Position numbers and translations under genes: made by a program. The notes under the pieces were generated by a model that did no database searches, was not told the origin of the DNA, and saw nothing but the letters and a program-made list of their open reading frames with translations. Positions 19,707-28,596 of a DNA stretch of 64,000 nucleotides are shown one piece after another; within the stretch, counting starts at the first letter, position 1; each line of letters starts with the position of its first letter. Source of the stretch: Altererythrobacter aquiaggeris (GTDB taxonomy: Bacteria > Pseudomonadota > Alphaproteobacteria > Sphingomonadales > Sphingomonadaceae); contig NZ_JBANRL010000001.1 of the NCBI RefSeq assembly GCF_037154015.1, positions 1,364,001-1,428,000 on the forward strand, given 5' to 3'.

Positions 19707-19845
19707 GAACCTCGCATCCTCCCAATCATTACGGACAGGTAGGGAATGCTAATTGCAATACCCAAAATCCGGCGCCGGCTCCCATCGGGCAACGCGATGC
19801 CAGAATGCGGACGTAAGGCAGTTCGCCAAAAAAGAGGACTGAACC

Positions 19846-20397
19846 ATGCCATCAGAAGGGACGTTAACCCCTCGGCCAAAGCCAGCGCCCAAGGTAACAG
19901 AGAAAACAAACAAACAGACAAACCTTCAGGACCAGTTCCTCAATATTCTGCGCAAAAACAAGACACCGGTGACGATGTTTCTGGTCAAGGGGGTCAAGCT
20001 GCAGGGAATCATTACCTGGTTCGATAACTTCTCGATCCTGTTGCGGCGCGACGGCCAAAGCCAGCTGGTTTACAAACATGCAATTTCCACCATCATGCCG
20101 GGTCAGCCCATGGACGCTGACGAATTCGACAGTTCGGGAGGAAACCCGAAACAGCGCCTGCTTCAGGATGTATTTCTGTCCAGTGTCCGCGATGTTTCCG
20201 TCCAGGTGACGATGTTTCTGGTCAACGGAGTGATGTTGCAGGGTAGAATTGCTGCCTTTGATCTGTTCAGTGTCTTGCTTGAACGTGACGGATTTGTGCA
20301 ACTCGCTTACAAGCACGCCGTCTCTACTGTACAACCTGCAGAGTCTGTCGATCTGACCGGCGAAGATTTAACCGATATTAGTGGTGATATAGACTGA
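19846..20397 (+). CDS. hfq: RNA chaperone Hfq with two tandem Sm-like domains
   Basis: 183 residues, about twice the bacterial norm. Residues 27-85 are a canonical Hfq core ([31 protein letters not shown]). Residues 106-164 repeat it ([31 protein letters not shown]). The linker and the tail are acidic. One chain thus carries two Sm folds; a ring of three such chains, rather than six single-domain ones, can be imagined, but this is inference. The second copy has diverged around its RNA-proximal face (RDVSVQ for RKNKTP). AGAGGA lies 8 bases before ATG 19846. hflX follows with a four-base overlap. Confidence 0.95.
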   Translation: MPSEGTLTPRPKPAPKVTEKTNKQTNLQDQFLNILRKNKTPVTMFLVKGVKLQGIITWFDNFSILLRRDGQSQLVYKHAISTIMPGQPMDADEFDSSGGNPKQRLLQDVFLSSVRDVSVQVTMFLVNGVMLQGRIAAFDLFSVLLERDGFVQLAYKHAVSTVQPAESVDLTGEDLTDISGDID

Positions 20398-21716
20398 GCT
20401 TCGACGATAACCTCCAAGGCGAAGTATCGCGCGGCGCGCGAGCTATTGTCGTATGTCCGGAAATCCGGGGCCGCCCCAGCGGCACTGATCCGGCTGCCCG
20501 GCTTGAGGAAGCGCGCGGGCTGGCTCTGGCCATCGGGATTGTCGTGGCTGACGCCATTACGCTGCCGATCCGCGAAGTTAAGCCCAACACTTTGTTTGGT
20601 GCGGGGCAAGTCGATAATATTGCGACAGCCTGCGAGTTGGAAAATGCCGAACTTGTCGTTGTTGACGGCGCACTATCCCCGATCCAACAGCGGAATCTGG
20701 AAGACAGGTTGAAACGCAAGGTCATTGACCGGACCGGGTTGATCCTGGAAATTTTTGGAGAACGTGCGGCAACAGCCGAAGGGCGTTTGCAAGTCGAACT
20801 GGCGCATCTCGATTACCAGCAGAGCCGTTTGGTACGAAGCTGGACGCATCTCGAACGCCAGCGCGGCGGCTTCGGTTTTCTGGGCGGCCCCGGGGAAACG
20901 CAGATCGAGGCCGATCGGCGCATGATCCGTCAAAGAATGGGCAGGTTGCGAAAGGACCTCGAGCAGGTGAAAAAAACGCGGACGTTGCACCGCGAACGGC
21001 GGGGCAGGGCACCGTGGCCGGTAATTGCGCTGGTGGGTTATACCAACGCCGGGAAATCCACTCTGTTCAACCATTTGACTGGTGCAGATGTCATGGCAGA
21101 AGATCTGCTTTTCGCTACGCTTGATCCAACAATGCGGGCAATTCGTCTGCCCGGCGTGGAAAAGGCTATTCTGTCCGATACCGTAGGCTTCATTTCCGAC
21201 TTGCCGACCCAGTTGGTCGCTGCCTTCCGCGCTACTCTCGAAGAAGTGACTGCGGCCGATATCGTTGTCCATGTGCGAGATATTTCGAACTCTTCGTCAG
21301 CTGCACAAAAAGAACAGGTGTTACAGGTTCTGAAAGATCTGGGCGTCATGGGGGGGGAGGGCGACACTGCGCCGATCCCGATGATCGAGGCATGGAACAA
21401 ATGGGATCTGCTGGATCAGGAAAGGCGCAACGAACTCAAGCCGATCATATCTGAAAACGATGAAATATTGCCAATTTCAGCAATCACTGGAGAAGGCGTT
21501 GACGCACTGATTGCCCGTATCGGCGCAATGCTGACATCGACCGCCAGAACCTACGAATTCAACATCGAAGCGGGCGACGGGCAGAAGATCGCTTGGCTGC
21601 ATGCCCACGGTGAAATTATCAAGGACGAGGATGGCGGCCAACGCGATGGCGGCCCCCTGCGCCACATGGCGGTACGCCTTACTCCTAAAGAATTTGGCCG
21701 GTTTGAAGCGCTCTAA
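20394..21716 (+). CDS. hflX: GTPase HflX, probably starting at CTG
   Basis: The GTPase domain has P-loop [17 protein letters not shown] and NKWDLL, and the HflX-specific N-terminal domain has GAGQVDNI and the [13 protein letters not shown] hinge. HflX binds and splits stalled 70S ribosomes. The first ATG/GTG/TTG start in frame is GTG 20544, which would cut off a conserved part: the upstream codons read [19 protein letters not shown], as in other HflX proteins. The frame is closed by TGA at 20385-20387, and the only near-start codon before this conserved region is CTG 20394, overlapping the hfq stop (CTGA). GGTGAT at 20383-20388, matching the 16S anti-Shine-Dalgarno end, lies 5 bases before it. 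The length is then 440 residues. Confidence 0.93.
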   Translation: MSFDDNLQGEVSRGARAIVVCPEIRGRPSGTDPAARLEEARGLALAIGIVVADAITLPIREVKPNTLFGAGQVDNIATACELENAELVVVDGALSPIQQRNLEDRLKRKVIDRTGLILEIFGERAATAEGRLQVELAHLDYQQSRLVRSWTHLERQRGGFGFLGGPGETQIEADRRMIRQRMGRLRKDLEQVKKTRTLHRERRGRAPWPVIALVGYTNAGKSTLFNHLTGADVMAEDLLFATLDPTMRAIRLPGVEKAILSDTVGFISDLPTQLVAAFRATLEEVTAADIVVHVRDISNSSSAAQKEQVLQVLKDLGVMGGEGDTAPIPMIEAWNKWDLLDQERRNELKPIISENDEILPISAITGEGVDALIARIGAMLTSTARTYEFNIEAGDGQKIAWLHAHGEIIKDEDGGQRDGGPLRHMAVRLTPKEFGRFEAL

Positions 21717-22471
21717 TCGCTTTCGGCGCGCTTGACGGCTTGCCATAAAGTTTCCTGCTCGCCGAGACTGAGCGACGCAAAACTGCCTCCTGCCAGAGAT
21801 TCCATTGCGCGGTAGCGGCGTTCGAATTTTGCATTAGCCGCGCGCAGCGCGTCCTCCGGCGCAATTCCGGATTTTCTTACCAGATTTACGGCAGCGAACA
21901 GCAGGTCACCTGCCTCTTCCAACCGGTGAGCGTCGCCGTCGGCATCGGCAAGTTCATCCATCTCCTCACGGACTTTGGCTGCGGGGCCGCTCGTATCTGG
22001 CCAGTCAAACCCGTCCCGCGCAGCGCGCCGTTGGAGCTTTTCGGCGCGCAATAGACCCGGCAAAGCATTTGCAACACCGTCCATGGCACTGGTCTCGCCT
22101 TTATCATGGCGTTCGGCCTCCTTGAGTGCCTCCCACCTGATTTCCACATCCGTTTGATCATCGTCACCGAAGATGTGCGGGTGCCGCGCCTCCATTTTAT
22201 CGGAGATGGTTGCGGCAACATCTTCAAAGTTAAAGAGATCCAACTCATCAGCCAGCTGCGCATGAAACACGACTTGCAGCAGCAGATCGCCAAGTTCGGA
22301 TTGCAATTCGGTCATGTCGCCACGCTCAATAGCGTCCGCAACTTCGTACGCTTCCTCAATTGTATAGGGCGCGATGGTTTGAAAGGTTTGCGCCCGATCC
22401 CATTCGCAACCTTGCTGGGGATCGCGGAGGCGTGACATTATGCCGAGGAGGCGGCTTAGTTCCTGGGACAT
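21713..22471 (-). CDS. mazG: Nucleoside triphosphate pyrophosphohydrolase MazG
   Basis: 252 residues with two MazG repeats. The first has EWDRAQTFQTIAPYTIEEAYEVADAI and ELGDLLLQVVFHA, with the EEXXE and EXXD metal ligands. The second has REEMDELADADG and EAGDLLFAAVNLVRK. It hydrolyses NTPs to NMP and pyrophosphate, clearing aberrant nucleotides and affecting (p)ppGpp levels. The stop overlaps the convergent hflX stop by four bases. Confidence 0.95.
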   Translation of the reverse strand: MSQELSRLLGIMSRLRDPQQGCEWDRAQTFQTIAPYTIEEAYEVADAIERGDMTELQSELGDLLLQVVFHAQLADELDLFNFEDVAATISDKMEARHPHIFGDDDQTDVEIRWEALKEAERHDKGETSAMDGVANALPGLLRAEKLQRRAARDGFDWPDTSGPAAKVREEMDELADADGDAHRLEEAGDLLFAAVNLVRKSGIAPEDALRAANAKFERRYRAMESLAGGSFASLSLGEQETLWQAVKRAESD

Positions 22472-22543
22472 GCTAGATTGATAATATATATTATGTTAAG
22501 TTTACTCGTGCTGCTCGTTGGTTGCGCTCTGCCGAACCGGTTT

Positions 22544-22714
22544 TTAACGGACGGCATTGATAAACAGCGTCGCGACGGCGAAAATCGCTGCCCACGCTAA
22601 TCCCATTACAATCCATTTTTTGGCTGACATCTGCCGTGCTGCCAATGCGCCGATCGGCAAAATGATCGCCAACCCGACAACCACAATCGTCTGCCAATCC
22701 AATGTTTCGCTCAT
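22544..22714 (-). CDS. Small membrane protein, 56 residues, unknown function
   Basis: A short frame that starts at ATG 22714, overlapping the stop of the upstream MBL hydrolase gene by four bases (ATGA), and ends with TAA at 22544. The product starts MSETLDWQTIVVVGLAIILP and ends FINAVR. It has two hydrophobic segments (about 10-25 and 35-53) joined by a basic loop (AARQMSAKKW), so it is a two-span inner-membrane protein. The coupled start and clean membrane pattern support it as a real gene. It is too short to assign to a family with confidence. Confidence 0.75.
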   Translation of the reverse strand: MSETLDWQTIVVVGLAIILPIGALAARQMSAKKWIVMGLAWAAIFAVATLFINAVR

Positions 22715-23478
22715 GCGTTTATCTCCAGACCGTCATACCCTACCTGTACGCCATCGGGAATTTCACCACACAGCGTGAGATAGTCCATACTTTTGTCGAG
22801 ATGGGTCAGGATTGCCTTGCGGGCGCCCGAACGTGACACCAACTCCAGTGCCATTTCAAGGTGCGCATGCGTAGGATGCGGCTCGCGGCGGAGACAATCC
22901 GTCACGAGCAGATCGCAATCGGCAAAAACATCCACCATCTCGTCAGTGATTTCACTGAAGTCCGTCGCGTAACCGATTGATTTACCATCGGCTTCGAACC
23001 GGAACGCGGTGCTTTGCGCCGGCCCGTGCGGCATCTGGCACCAGCTTATTCCGAAGCCGGCGAACATCCGCAGCCGGTCAAGATTTTCAAGCTCTACTAT
23101 GGTGTGATAACCATGTTGGCCGGAAAAAACATACCCGAACCGGTTGCGGAGCCGTCTGGCTGTTTCGGCATTGGCAAACCCCGGGATCGGCCCTGCACGG
23201 CCATAACGGAGCGGACGAAGATCATCGATGCCGTGACAATGATCTGCGTGATCGTGCGTCCAGAATACTGCATCGATGGAATCGATCCGTTCTCGGAGCA
23301 ACTGCGTGCGCAGATCGGTCGATGTATCTACCAGAATGCGCTTGCCCTGATCATTTTCAACCATGATCGAAACGCGAGTGCGCCGGTTTTTCGGCTCGGC
23401 GGGATCGCAAGCCCCCCAGTCATTTCCGATCCGCGGGACCCCCATGGATGTGCCGGAACCCAGCATCAGCACCTTCAC
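22711..23478 (-). CDS. MBL-fold metallohydrolase (PhnP-like)
   Basis: 255 residues with the metallo-beta-lactamase fold. The metal motif is THDHADHCHG; further ligands are the His in QMPHGP, the Asp in GYATDFSE and the His in ILTHLDKS. The opening LMLGSGTSMGVPRIG, with a conserved Cys shortly after, is typical of the PhnP-like phosphodiesterases found next to tatD in alphaproteobacteria. The likely reaction is hydrolysis of a cyclic or diester phosphate; the substrate is unknown. It overlaps tatD upstream (ATGA) and the small membrane protein gene downstream. Confidence 0.9.
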   Translation of the reverse strand: MKVLMLGSGTSMGVPRIGNDWGACDPAEPKNRRTRVSIMVENDQGKRILVDTSTDLRTQLLRERIDSIDAVFWTHDHADHCHGIDDLRPLRYGRAGPIPGFANAETARRLRNRFGYVFSGQHGYHTIVELENLDRLRMFAGFGISWCQMPHGPAQSTAFRFEADGKSIGYATDFSEITDEMVDVFADCDLLVTDCLRREPHPTHAHLEMALELVSRSGARKAILTHLDKSMDYLTLCGEIPDGVQVGYDGLEINA

Positions 23479-24251
23479 CGGGATGCCTTCGTAAACAAAC
23501 CGAAGAAATTGCCGGTGGTGATCCGGCTCAGTTCTTCAACGGAAACGCCGCGCAAATCAGCCACAAACCGGGCCGTATCTGCAACGAAAGCCGGTTCGCA
23601 GGTTTTTCCGCGATTTGGCACCGGGGCGAGAAATGGCGAATCTGTTTCAACCAGAATCCTGTCATCAGGAATGGTCTTGGCGACGTCCTGAAGATCCCTG
23701 GCGTTCTTGAATGTAACGATACCCGACAAGGAAATAGTCAGTCCAAGCTCCAGCACTTTCGCACCGAAATCGGCAGAGGCGGTGAAACAGTGGATGAGCG
23801 CTGGAAACCGCCCGATCTCCATCTCCTCTGCCAATATCGCCGCGGTATCGCTTTCGGCGGCGCGAGTGTGGATGATGATCGGCAGTCCCGTCTCGCGAGC
23901 GACGCCGATGTGCATTCGAAACAAGGCCTTTTGCACATCACGATCGGATTTGTCGTAATAGTAGTCGAGGCCGGTTTCTCCGATGGCAATCACTTTGGGA
24001 CTGCGCGTTTTTGCCAATAAGGCTGCCGCGCCCAAATCGGCGTGTCCGTCAGCCTCGTGCGGATGTATTCCTACGCTGGCCCAAACATCCGGCTCGCGCT
24101 CGGCAGTAGCGATCACCTGATCCCACTCGCTCTGGCGGGTGGAAATATTCAGAAACCCCCCTACTCCGGACTGGCGTGCGCGCATCAGAACAGTTTTCTG
24201 CTCTTCGACCAGCCCATCATATTCGAGATGGCAATGGCTATCGATCAGCAT
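23475..24251 (-). CDS. tatD: TatD family metal-dependent DNase
   Basis: 258 residues in a TIM barrel of the TatD amidohydrolase group: MLIDSHCHLEYDG with the first His pair, GETGLDYYY with the Glu ligand, and downstream His and Asp in HTRAAESD, IHCFTAS and VETDSPFLAP. Family members are 3'-5' exonucleases and D-aminoacyl-tRNA deacylase relatives. The start ATG 24251 shares a base with the metG stop (TGATG); GTG 24254 is an alternative. metG-tatD-MBL is a conserved trio, seen here with four- or one-base overlaps. Confidence 0.95.
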   Translation of the reverse strand: MLIDSHCHLEYDGLVEEQKTVLMRARQSGVGGFLNISTRQSEWDQVIATAEREPDVWASVGIHPHEADGHADLGAAALLAKTRSPKVIAIGETGLDYYYDKSDRDVQKALFRMHIGVARETGLPIIIHTRAAESDTAAILAEEMEIGRFPALIHCFTASADFGAKVLELGLTISLSGIVTFKNARDLQDVAKTIPDDRILVETDSPFLAPVPNRGKTCEPAFVADTARFVADLRGVSVEELSRITTGNFFGLFTKASR

Positions 24252-25795
24252 CACGCGGCTGCCGGCATTTCTAGGCGCGGGAAAGCGGGCGCCGGGCTAT
24301 CGACCCGTATCTCACCGAGAGTAATATCCTGATCCAGCGCAGCAAAATCGCGCGCATCAGCAGGAATGCATAATGCATCGAGCAGTTTTGCCGCAGCATC
24401 CGGCACTACCGGGGAAACCGCGATCGCCAGATCGCGGATACATCCGCAGAGCGTGGCAAGCACACGCTGCATCCTTACCGGATCAGTTTTTCGAAGAGCC
24501 CAGGGGGCCTGTTCATCCACGTAAGCATTGCAAGCGAACACAGCTTGCATCCAATGGTCCAGACCGTGCGAGAACGCCAGATCATCAAACGCCGCGGGCA
24601 GTTCGTCGCGGCAGGCTTTAAGCACTTTGGCGCGCAGATCCCGATCTTCAGCCGCGATATCGCCATCGGCCAGAATCCGCCCATCGCAGTTTTTGACGAT
24701 GAAGCTCAAAACGCGTTGAGCCAGATTCCCGAACGAATTGGCCAGTTCGGCGTTGCTCCTGGTGACGATGGCCTCGGGTGAAAAACTGCCATCCTGACCG
24801 AAAGCCACTTCGCGCATCAGGAAATAGCGCAGGACATCGACGCCGAATTCACTAGCCAATTCAATCGGATCGGTAACATTTCCCAGAGATTTACTCTCCT
24901 TCTGGCCGCGATTGAGCAAGAATCCATGGCCAAAAACTTTTTTGGGCAGAGGCAGTTTTGCGCTCATCAAAAATGCTGGCCAATAAACCGAATGAAACCG
25001 CACGATATCCTTACCAATCAGGTGAAGGTCGGCTGGCCAGAACTTCGAAAAATTCTCCGTTTCTTCAGGGAAGCCAAGCCCGGTCAGATAATTGGTCAGC
25101 GCATCCACCCAAACATACATCACATGATCGTCGCTGCCTGGGACTTTTACCCCCCAATCGAAGCTTGTCCGCGAAATCGAAAGATCGCGCAGTCCGCCCG
25201 CCACAAACGATGCCATTTCATTGCGCCGGCTATCGGGCTTTAAAAATTCCGGATTATTCTCGTACAAAGCAATTAACTTGTCCTGAAAGGCCGAGAGTTT
25301 GAAGAACCAGCTTTCCTCTACAGTCCATTCTACCGGTGTGCCTTGGGGTGAAAGCTTTTCCTCGCCGTCGCCTTGTTCGAGTTCGCTCTCGTCGTAATAG
25401 GCTTCGTCGCGGACCGAATACCAACCTTCGTAACGATCGAGATACAGATCACCGTTTGCTTCCATGCGGCGCCAAAGTTCCTGGCTTGCCTTGTGGTGAT
25501 CGGCTTCGACAGTCCTGAGAAACCGGTCATACTTAACATTCAAAGCATCGCACATCGCGATAAAAATGCGCGACATTTCATCAGCAAGCATCCGCGGGCT
25601 CTTGCCAAGTTCACGCGCCTTTTGCGCCATTTTCAAGCCATGCTCGTCTGTGCCGGTCTGAAACCTGACATCAAAACCCTGCAAACGTTTGAAGCGCGCC
25701 ATGACATCGGCCGCAATCGCTTCATAGGCGTGCCCGATATGCGGGGGCCCGTTGGGATAGCTGATGGCAGTCGTGATGTAATAGGTGTCGGCCAT
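24251..25795 (-). CDS. metG: Methionyl-tRNA synthetase
   Basis: About 514 residues, a class I synthetase without the C-terminal tRNA-binding extension. The HIGH motif is PHIGHAYEA. The second signature reads KESKSLGNV, where most MetG proteins have KMSKS. The zinc-type knuckle of E. coli MetG is not evident, placing it in the short group. An upstream GTG at 25840 would add 15 residues, but ATG 25795 (MADTYYITTAISYPNG) matches the family start. It lies 32 bases after holB and overlaps tatD by one base. Confidence 0.96.
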   Translation of the reverse strand: MADTYYITTAISYPNGPPHIGHAYEAIAADVMARFKRLQGFDVRFQTGTDEHGLKMAQKARELGKSPRMLADEMSRIFIAMCDALNVKYDRFLRTVEADHHKASQELWRRMEANGDLYLDRYEGWYSVRDEAYYDESELEQGDGEEKLSPQGTPVEWTVEESWFFKLSAFQDKLIALYENNPEFLKPDSRRNEMASFVAGGLRDLSISRTSFDWGVKVPGSDDHVMYVWVDALTNYLTGLGFPEETENFSKFWPADLHLIGKDIVRFHSVYWPAFLMSAKLPLPKKVFGHGFLLNRGQKESKSLGNVTDPIELASEFGVDVLRYFLMREVAFGQDGSFSPEAIVTRSNAELANSFGNLAQRVLSFIVKNCDGRILADGDIAAEDRDLRAKVLKACRDELPAAFDDLAFSHGLDHWMQAVFACNAYVDEQAPWALRKTDPVRMQRVLATLCGCIRDLAIAVSPVVPDAAAKLLDALCIPADARDFAALDQDITLGEIRVDSPAPAFPRLEMPAAA

Positions 25796-25826
25796 AACGG
25801 GCGCGGAAGCTTTCGTAAAAGTTGGG

Positions 25827-26783
25827 TCAGGCCGCTTCACTAGGGTTTGCCGCCTTGGCGAGCAAGCTACCGATTTCCATGATCAGCAGCCCGGCGTCGA
25901 AATTATAGGTCGGAGCCTGTGCACCAAGTTTTACAAGCTGCGAATGCGCTTCGATGATGCCCGGCAAGCGTGATTTGTCTGCCCCCGTGAGTTCAGCAGC
26001 CAGAACCCCGCGCGCAACGTTCAATGTCGTCAGGATCCGGTCCCGGCCCGGCCGCGCGCCAAGCGTATCGGATAATTGACCTCTCAGCGTAAAGCTGGAA
26101 TCACCGCTCCGCGAAATCTCGCGCAGCAAACGGTCCAGCGCGCCCAGATTATGCTCGACAAACTCAAGTGCGGCACCGGGCGAACCCCCGGCCAGCGCAA
26201 TAGCCGCATCACGTGTGGACGCATCCACGTCAGGCGCCTTCGCGGAAACAATCTGGCCAAGCTGGACATCTGTTAGTGAAGCGAAGCGAAGCACACGGCA
26301 CCGTGACCGGATAGTTGGCAACAAGCGCGCCGGCCGGTGGGCAACAAGCACGAAATATGTTCCCGCTGGCGGTTCTTCCAGACTTTTGAGCAAAGCATTC
26401 GACGCAGATTTTTCAAGATCGTCCGCCGGATCGATGATGATTACCCGGCGATCACCCAGTGTCGGCCGCGTGTTCAAACGCTTTTGCATCTCGCGGATTT
26501 GCGCGACCGAGATATTGCGCTTTGCCTCGAACGGTGTGCCCTCATCCCGCTTCTTTGCTTCCTTGTCATCCTTGGGCAGATTGGTGAGCGTTATTATGTC
26601 CGGGTGCGGCGCTGAAATCGGCGGGCTTCCCGGCTCGGCCACAAGCTCGCGCGCCGCATCTACGGCAAAATGCGCCTTACCCAGCCCCTGCTTGCCGGCG
26701 AGCAGCCAGGCATGGTGCATCCTTGGGCCGGATTGAGCATCGCGCCATTGCTGCCATGCGTCTTCGTGGCCGACCAACGCCAT
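25827..26783 (-). CDS. holB: DNA polymerase III subunit delta prime
   Basis: 318 residues in the AAA+ clamp-loader family. The N-terminal HHAWLLAGKQGLGKAHFA has the Walker A with Ala in place of Thr/Ser, as expected for the non-hydrolysing delta prime. IIIDPADDLEKSASNALLKSLEEPP and the SRC motif (TIRSRCRVLRF) are typical. It helps load the beta clamp. The start ATG 26783 shares a base with the tmk stop (TAATG). The tmk-holB-metG-tatD order is common. Confidence 0.95.
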   Translation of the reverse strand: MALVGHEDAWQQWRDAQSGPRMHHAWLLAGKQGLGKAHFAVDAARELVAEPGSPPISAPHPDIITLTNLPKDDKEAKKRDEGTPFEAKRNISVAQIREMQKRLNTRPTLGDRRVIIIDPADDLEKSASNALLKSLEEPPAGTYFVLVAHRPARLLPTIRSRCRVLRFASLTDVQLGQIVSAKAPDVDASTRDAAIALAGGSPGAALEFVEHNLGALDRLLREISRSGDSSFTLRGQLSDTLGARPGRDRILTTLNVARGVLAAELTGADKSRLPGIIEAHSQLVKLGAQAPTYNFDAGLLIMEIGSLLAKAANPSEAA

Positions 26784-27421
26784 TAGTCGTCTGCCAGAAG
26801 CGGCGCGATTGCCGCCACAATTTTCGCGTGGATCGCTGCCGGACTGCCTGTGCCGTCAATCCTTGCGAATCTTCCCGGATCTTCATCGGCGAATTGACTG
26901 AAAGCAGCCGCTACCTTCGCGTGATAAAACGCGCTGCGGCCACCAATACGGTCATCATTTCCGCCATCACGTGTAACAAGTCGTTCCGAGACCATGGATG
27001 CGGGGACTTCGATCAGAAAAGTGAGATCCGGCAGTAACCCCTCACTGCCGATATCGTGCAGGGTAAGAATATCCTTGTCGCCCAGCCCGCCGGCGCCGCC
27101 TTGATATGCGCGGCTGGAATCGACAAACCGGTCACATATCACCCACTTCCCCTGTTCGATCGTTGGCCGGATTGTCTTTTCGACATGGTCGGAGCGGGCG
27201 GCTGCAAACAGGAGCGCCTCTGCTCGCGGCCCCCACCCCTCGCCTTCGGATGAGAGCAACAGATGACGAATGTTCTCCGCGCCGCCGGTCCCGCCCGGCT
27301 CGCGGGTCAGGATGCATTCGATGCCCCGCTTACCAAGTGCCGAAGCAAGCATTGCAGCCTGCGTCGATTTGCCAGCGCCCTCGCCCCCTTCGAATGCGAT
27401 GAATTTCCCCCGCACTATCAA
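26783..27421 (-). CDS. tmk: Thymidylate kinase
   Basis: 212 residues: P-loop FEGGEGAGKST, the DR(F/Y) motif in ICDRFVDSS, and a LID region. It phosphorylates dTMP to dTDP. The start is probably TTG 27421, overlapping the carboxypeptidase stop (TTGA) and preceded by GAGG at 8 bases; GTG 27415 is also possible and would give MRGKFIAFEGG. Confidence 0.96.
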   Translation of the reverse strand: MIVRGKFIAFEGGEGAGKSTQAAMLASALGKRGIECILTREPGGTGGAENIRHLLLSSEGEGWGPRAEALLFAAARSDHVEKTIRPTIEQGKWVICDRFVDSSRAYQGGAGGLGDKDILTLHDIGSEGLLPDLTFLIEVPASMVSERLVTRDGGNDDRIGGRSAFYHAKVAAAFSQFADEDPGRFARIDGTGSPAAIHAKIVAAIAPLLADD

Positions 27422-28578
27422 ACCAATGACCTCAGGCCGTTATAAAGGCGCCAGAACACTCCCGCCCGTTCAACCGGGATGTCCGAGACCAACGGGACCG
27501 TCGTTGTCGGCAGCCCTTCCACCTGGACCTGCAAATCGGCAATTGCCGTATCCGTGCCGAACGGAGCCCGGACCGGCCCGCGATATCGCACATTCAGCTC
27601 GACGCCAGGATCCTGGCCTTTGGGGAAAGTTACGAAGATATCTTCCGGGGCAACCAGATTGACGTGTCCGGCGTTGCCATCCTGAACGGGAATTTCCGCG
27701 AGAATCTGGCCAGCGCGGAAGATGCGCCGCGATTCGAAATTGGCTAATCCCCACTCGAGAAATTCACGCGCTGCCCGGTTTCTTGCGCCCGCGCTACTAC
27801 TGCCCGCCACAATCATGACGACGCGCCGTCCATCCCGCGCAGCCGTTCCCAAAAATCCGTATCCAGCCTGATTGGTGAAGCCGGTTTTGATACCGTCCGC
27901 ACCATTAACGACGCCAATGGTCGGGTCATGATTATCCTGCGCGATACCATTATACGACATTCCCTTGTTGCCGATATAACGGCCGTAAAGTTCTGGGTGC
28001 CTTTCGACCAAGGCCCGAGCCAGTTTCGCCAGATCGCGGGCTGTCGTGAATGTCCTGCCTTCATCAGGCCAGCCATTGGGTGTTCCAAAATAGCTGTTGT
28101 TCATTCCTAATTTTCGCGCAGACTTGTTCATCTGGTCGATCCAGCCATCCACCGATCCCGCGGCGTTGAGCGCCAACAGGACACTTGCATCATTGGCGGA
28201 AACCGTTGTTATGCCCATCAATAACTGATCGACTGTAACCCGCTGGTTCAATGGCAGGAACATGGTCGATCCCTTGCGGTGCCAGTCTTCGAACGTCGTT
28301 TCGTCCATCACGAAAGACTGACGTGCGGAAATGCGGCGTTCCTCCATCATCTGGAAGGCGACCAAAGTGGTCATGACCTTGGTTATCGAAGCCGGTACAA
28401 ATCGCCGGTCACTATCGCGCGCGAACAGCGTCTGTCCCGAATTCAGATCCAGCATCAATGCAATCGGTGCATCGTCGGCTGCCGGTATCCCCGCCATCGC
28501 CGAAATGCGCACAGGGAAGCTGACGACTGCCAGCAGCAATAAAATCTGGAACAACCTGCTCAAAACCGCTCCTGCCAC
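27418..28578 (-). CDS. D-alanyl-D-alanine carboxypeptidase (PBP5/6 type)
   Basis: 386 residues. A hydrophobic signal segment (residues 5-28) is followed by the peptidase S11 domain with all three active-site motifs: Ser64-x-x-Lys67 (ASITK), Ser127-Ala-Asn129 and Lys231-Thr-Gly. The C-terminal domain (about 290-370) is the PBP5-associated beta-rich region, and the C-terminal amphipathic end (FWRLYNGLRSLV) would hold it on the membrane. It trims the terminal D-Ala from peptidoglycan stem peptides. It sits between rlpA and tmk in a leftward run. Confidence 0.95.
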   Translation of the reverse strand: MAGAVLSRLFQILLLLAVVSFPVRISAMAGIPAADDAPIALMLDLNSGQTLFARDSDRRFVPASITKVMTTLVAFQMMEERRISARQSFVMDETTFEDWHRKGSTMFLPLNQRVTVDQLLMGITTVSANDASVLLALNAAGSVDGWIDQMNKSARKLGMNNSYFGTPNGWPDEGRTFTTARDLAKLARALVERHPELYGRYIGNKGMSYNGIAQDNHDPTIGVVNGADGIKTGFTNQAGYGFLGTAARDGRRVVMIVAGSSSAGARNRAAREFLEWGLANFESRRIFRAGQILAEIPVQDGNAGHVNLVAPEDIFVTFPKGQDPGVELNVRYRGPVRAPFGTDTAIADLQVQVEGLPTTTVPLVSDIPVERAGVFWRLYNGLRSLV

Positions 28579-28596
28579 CGGACCGGAGCCGGGTGA

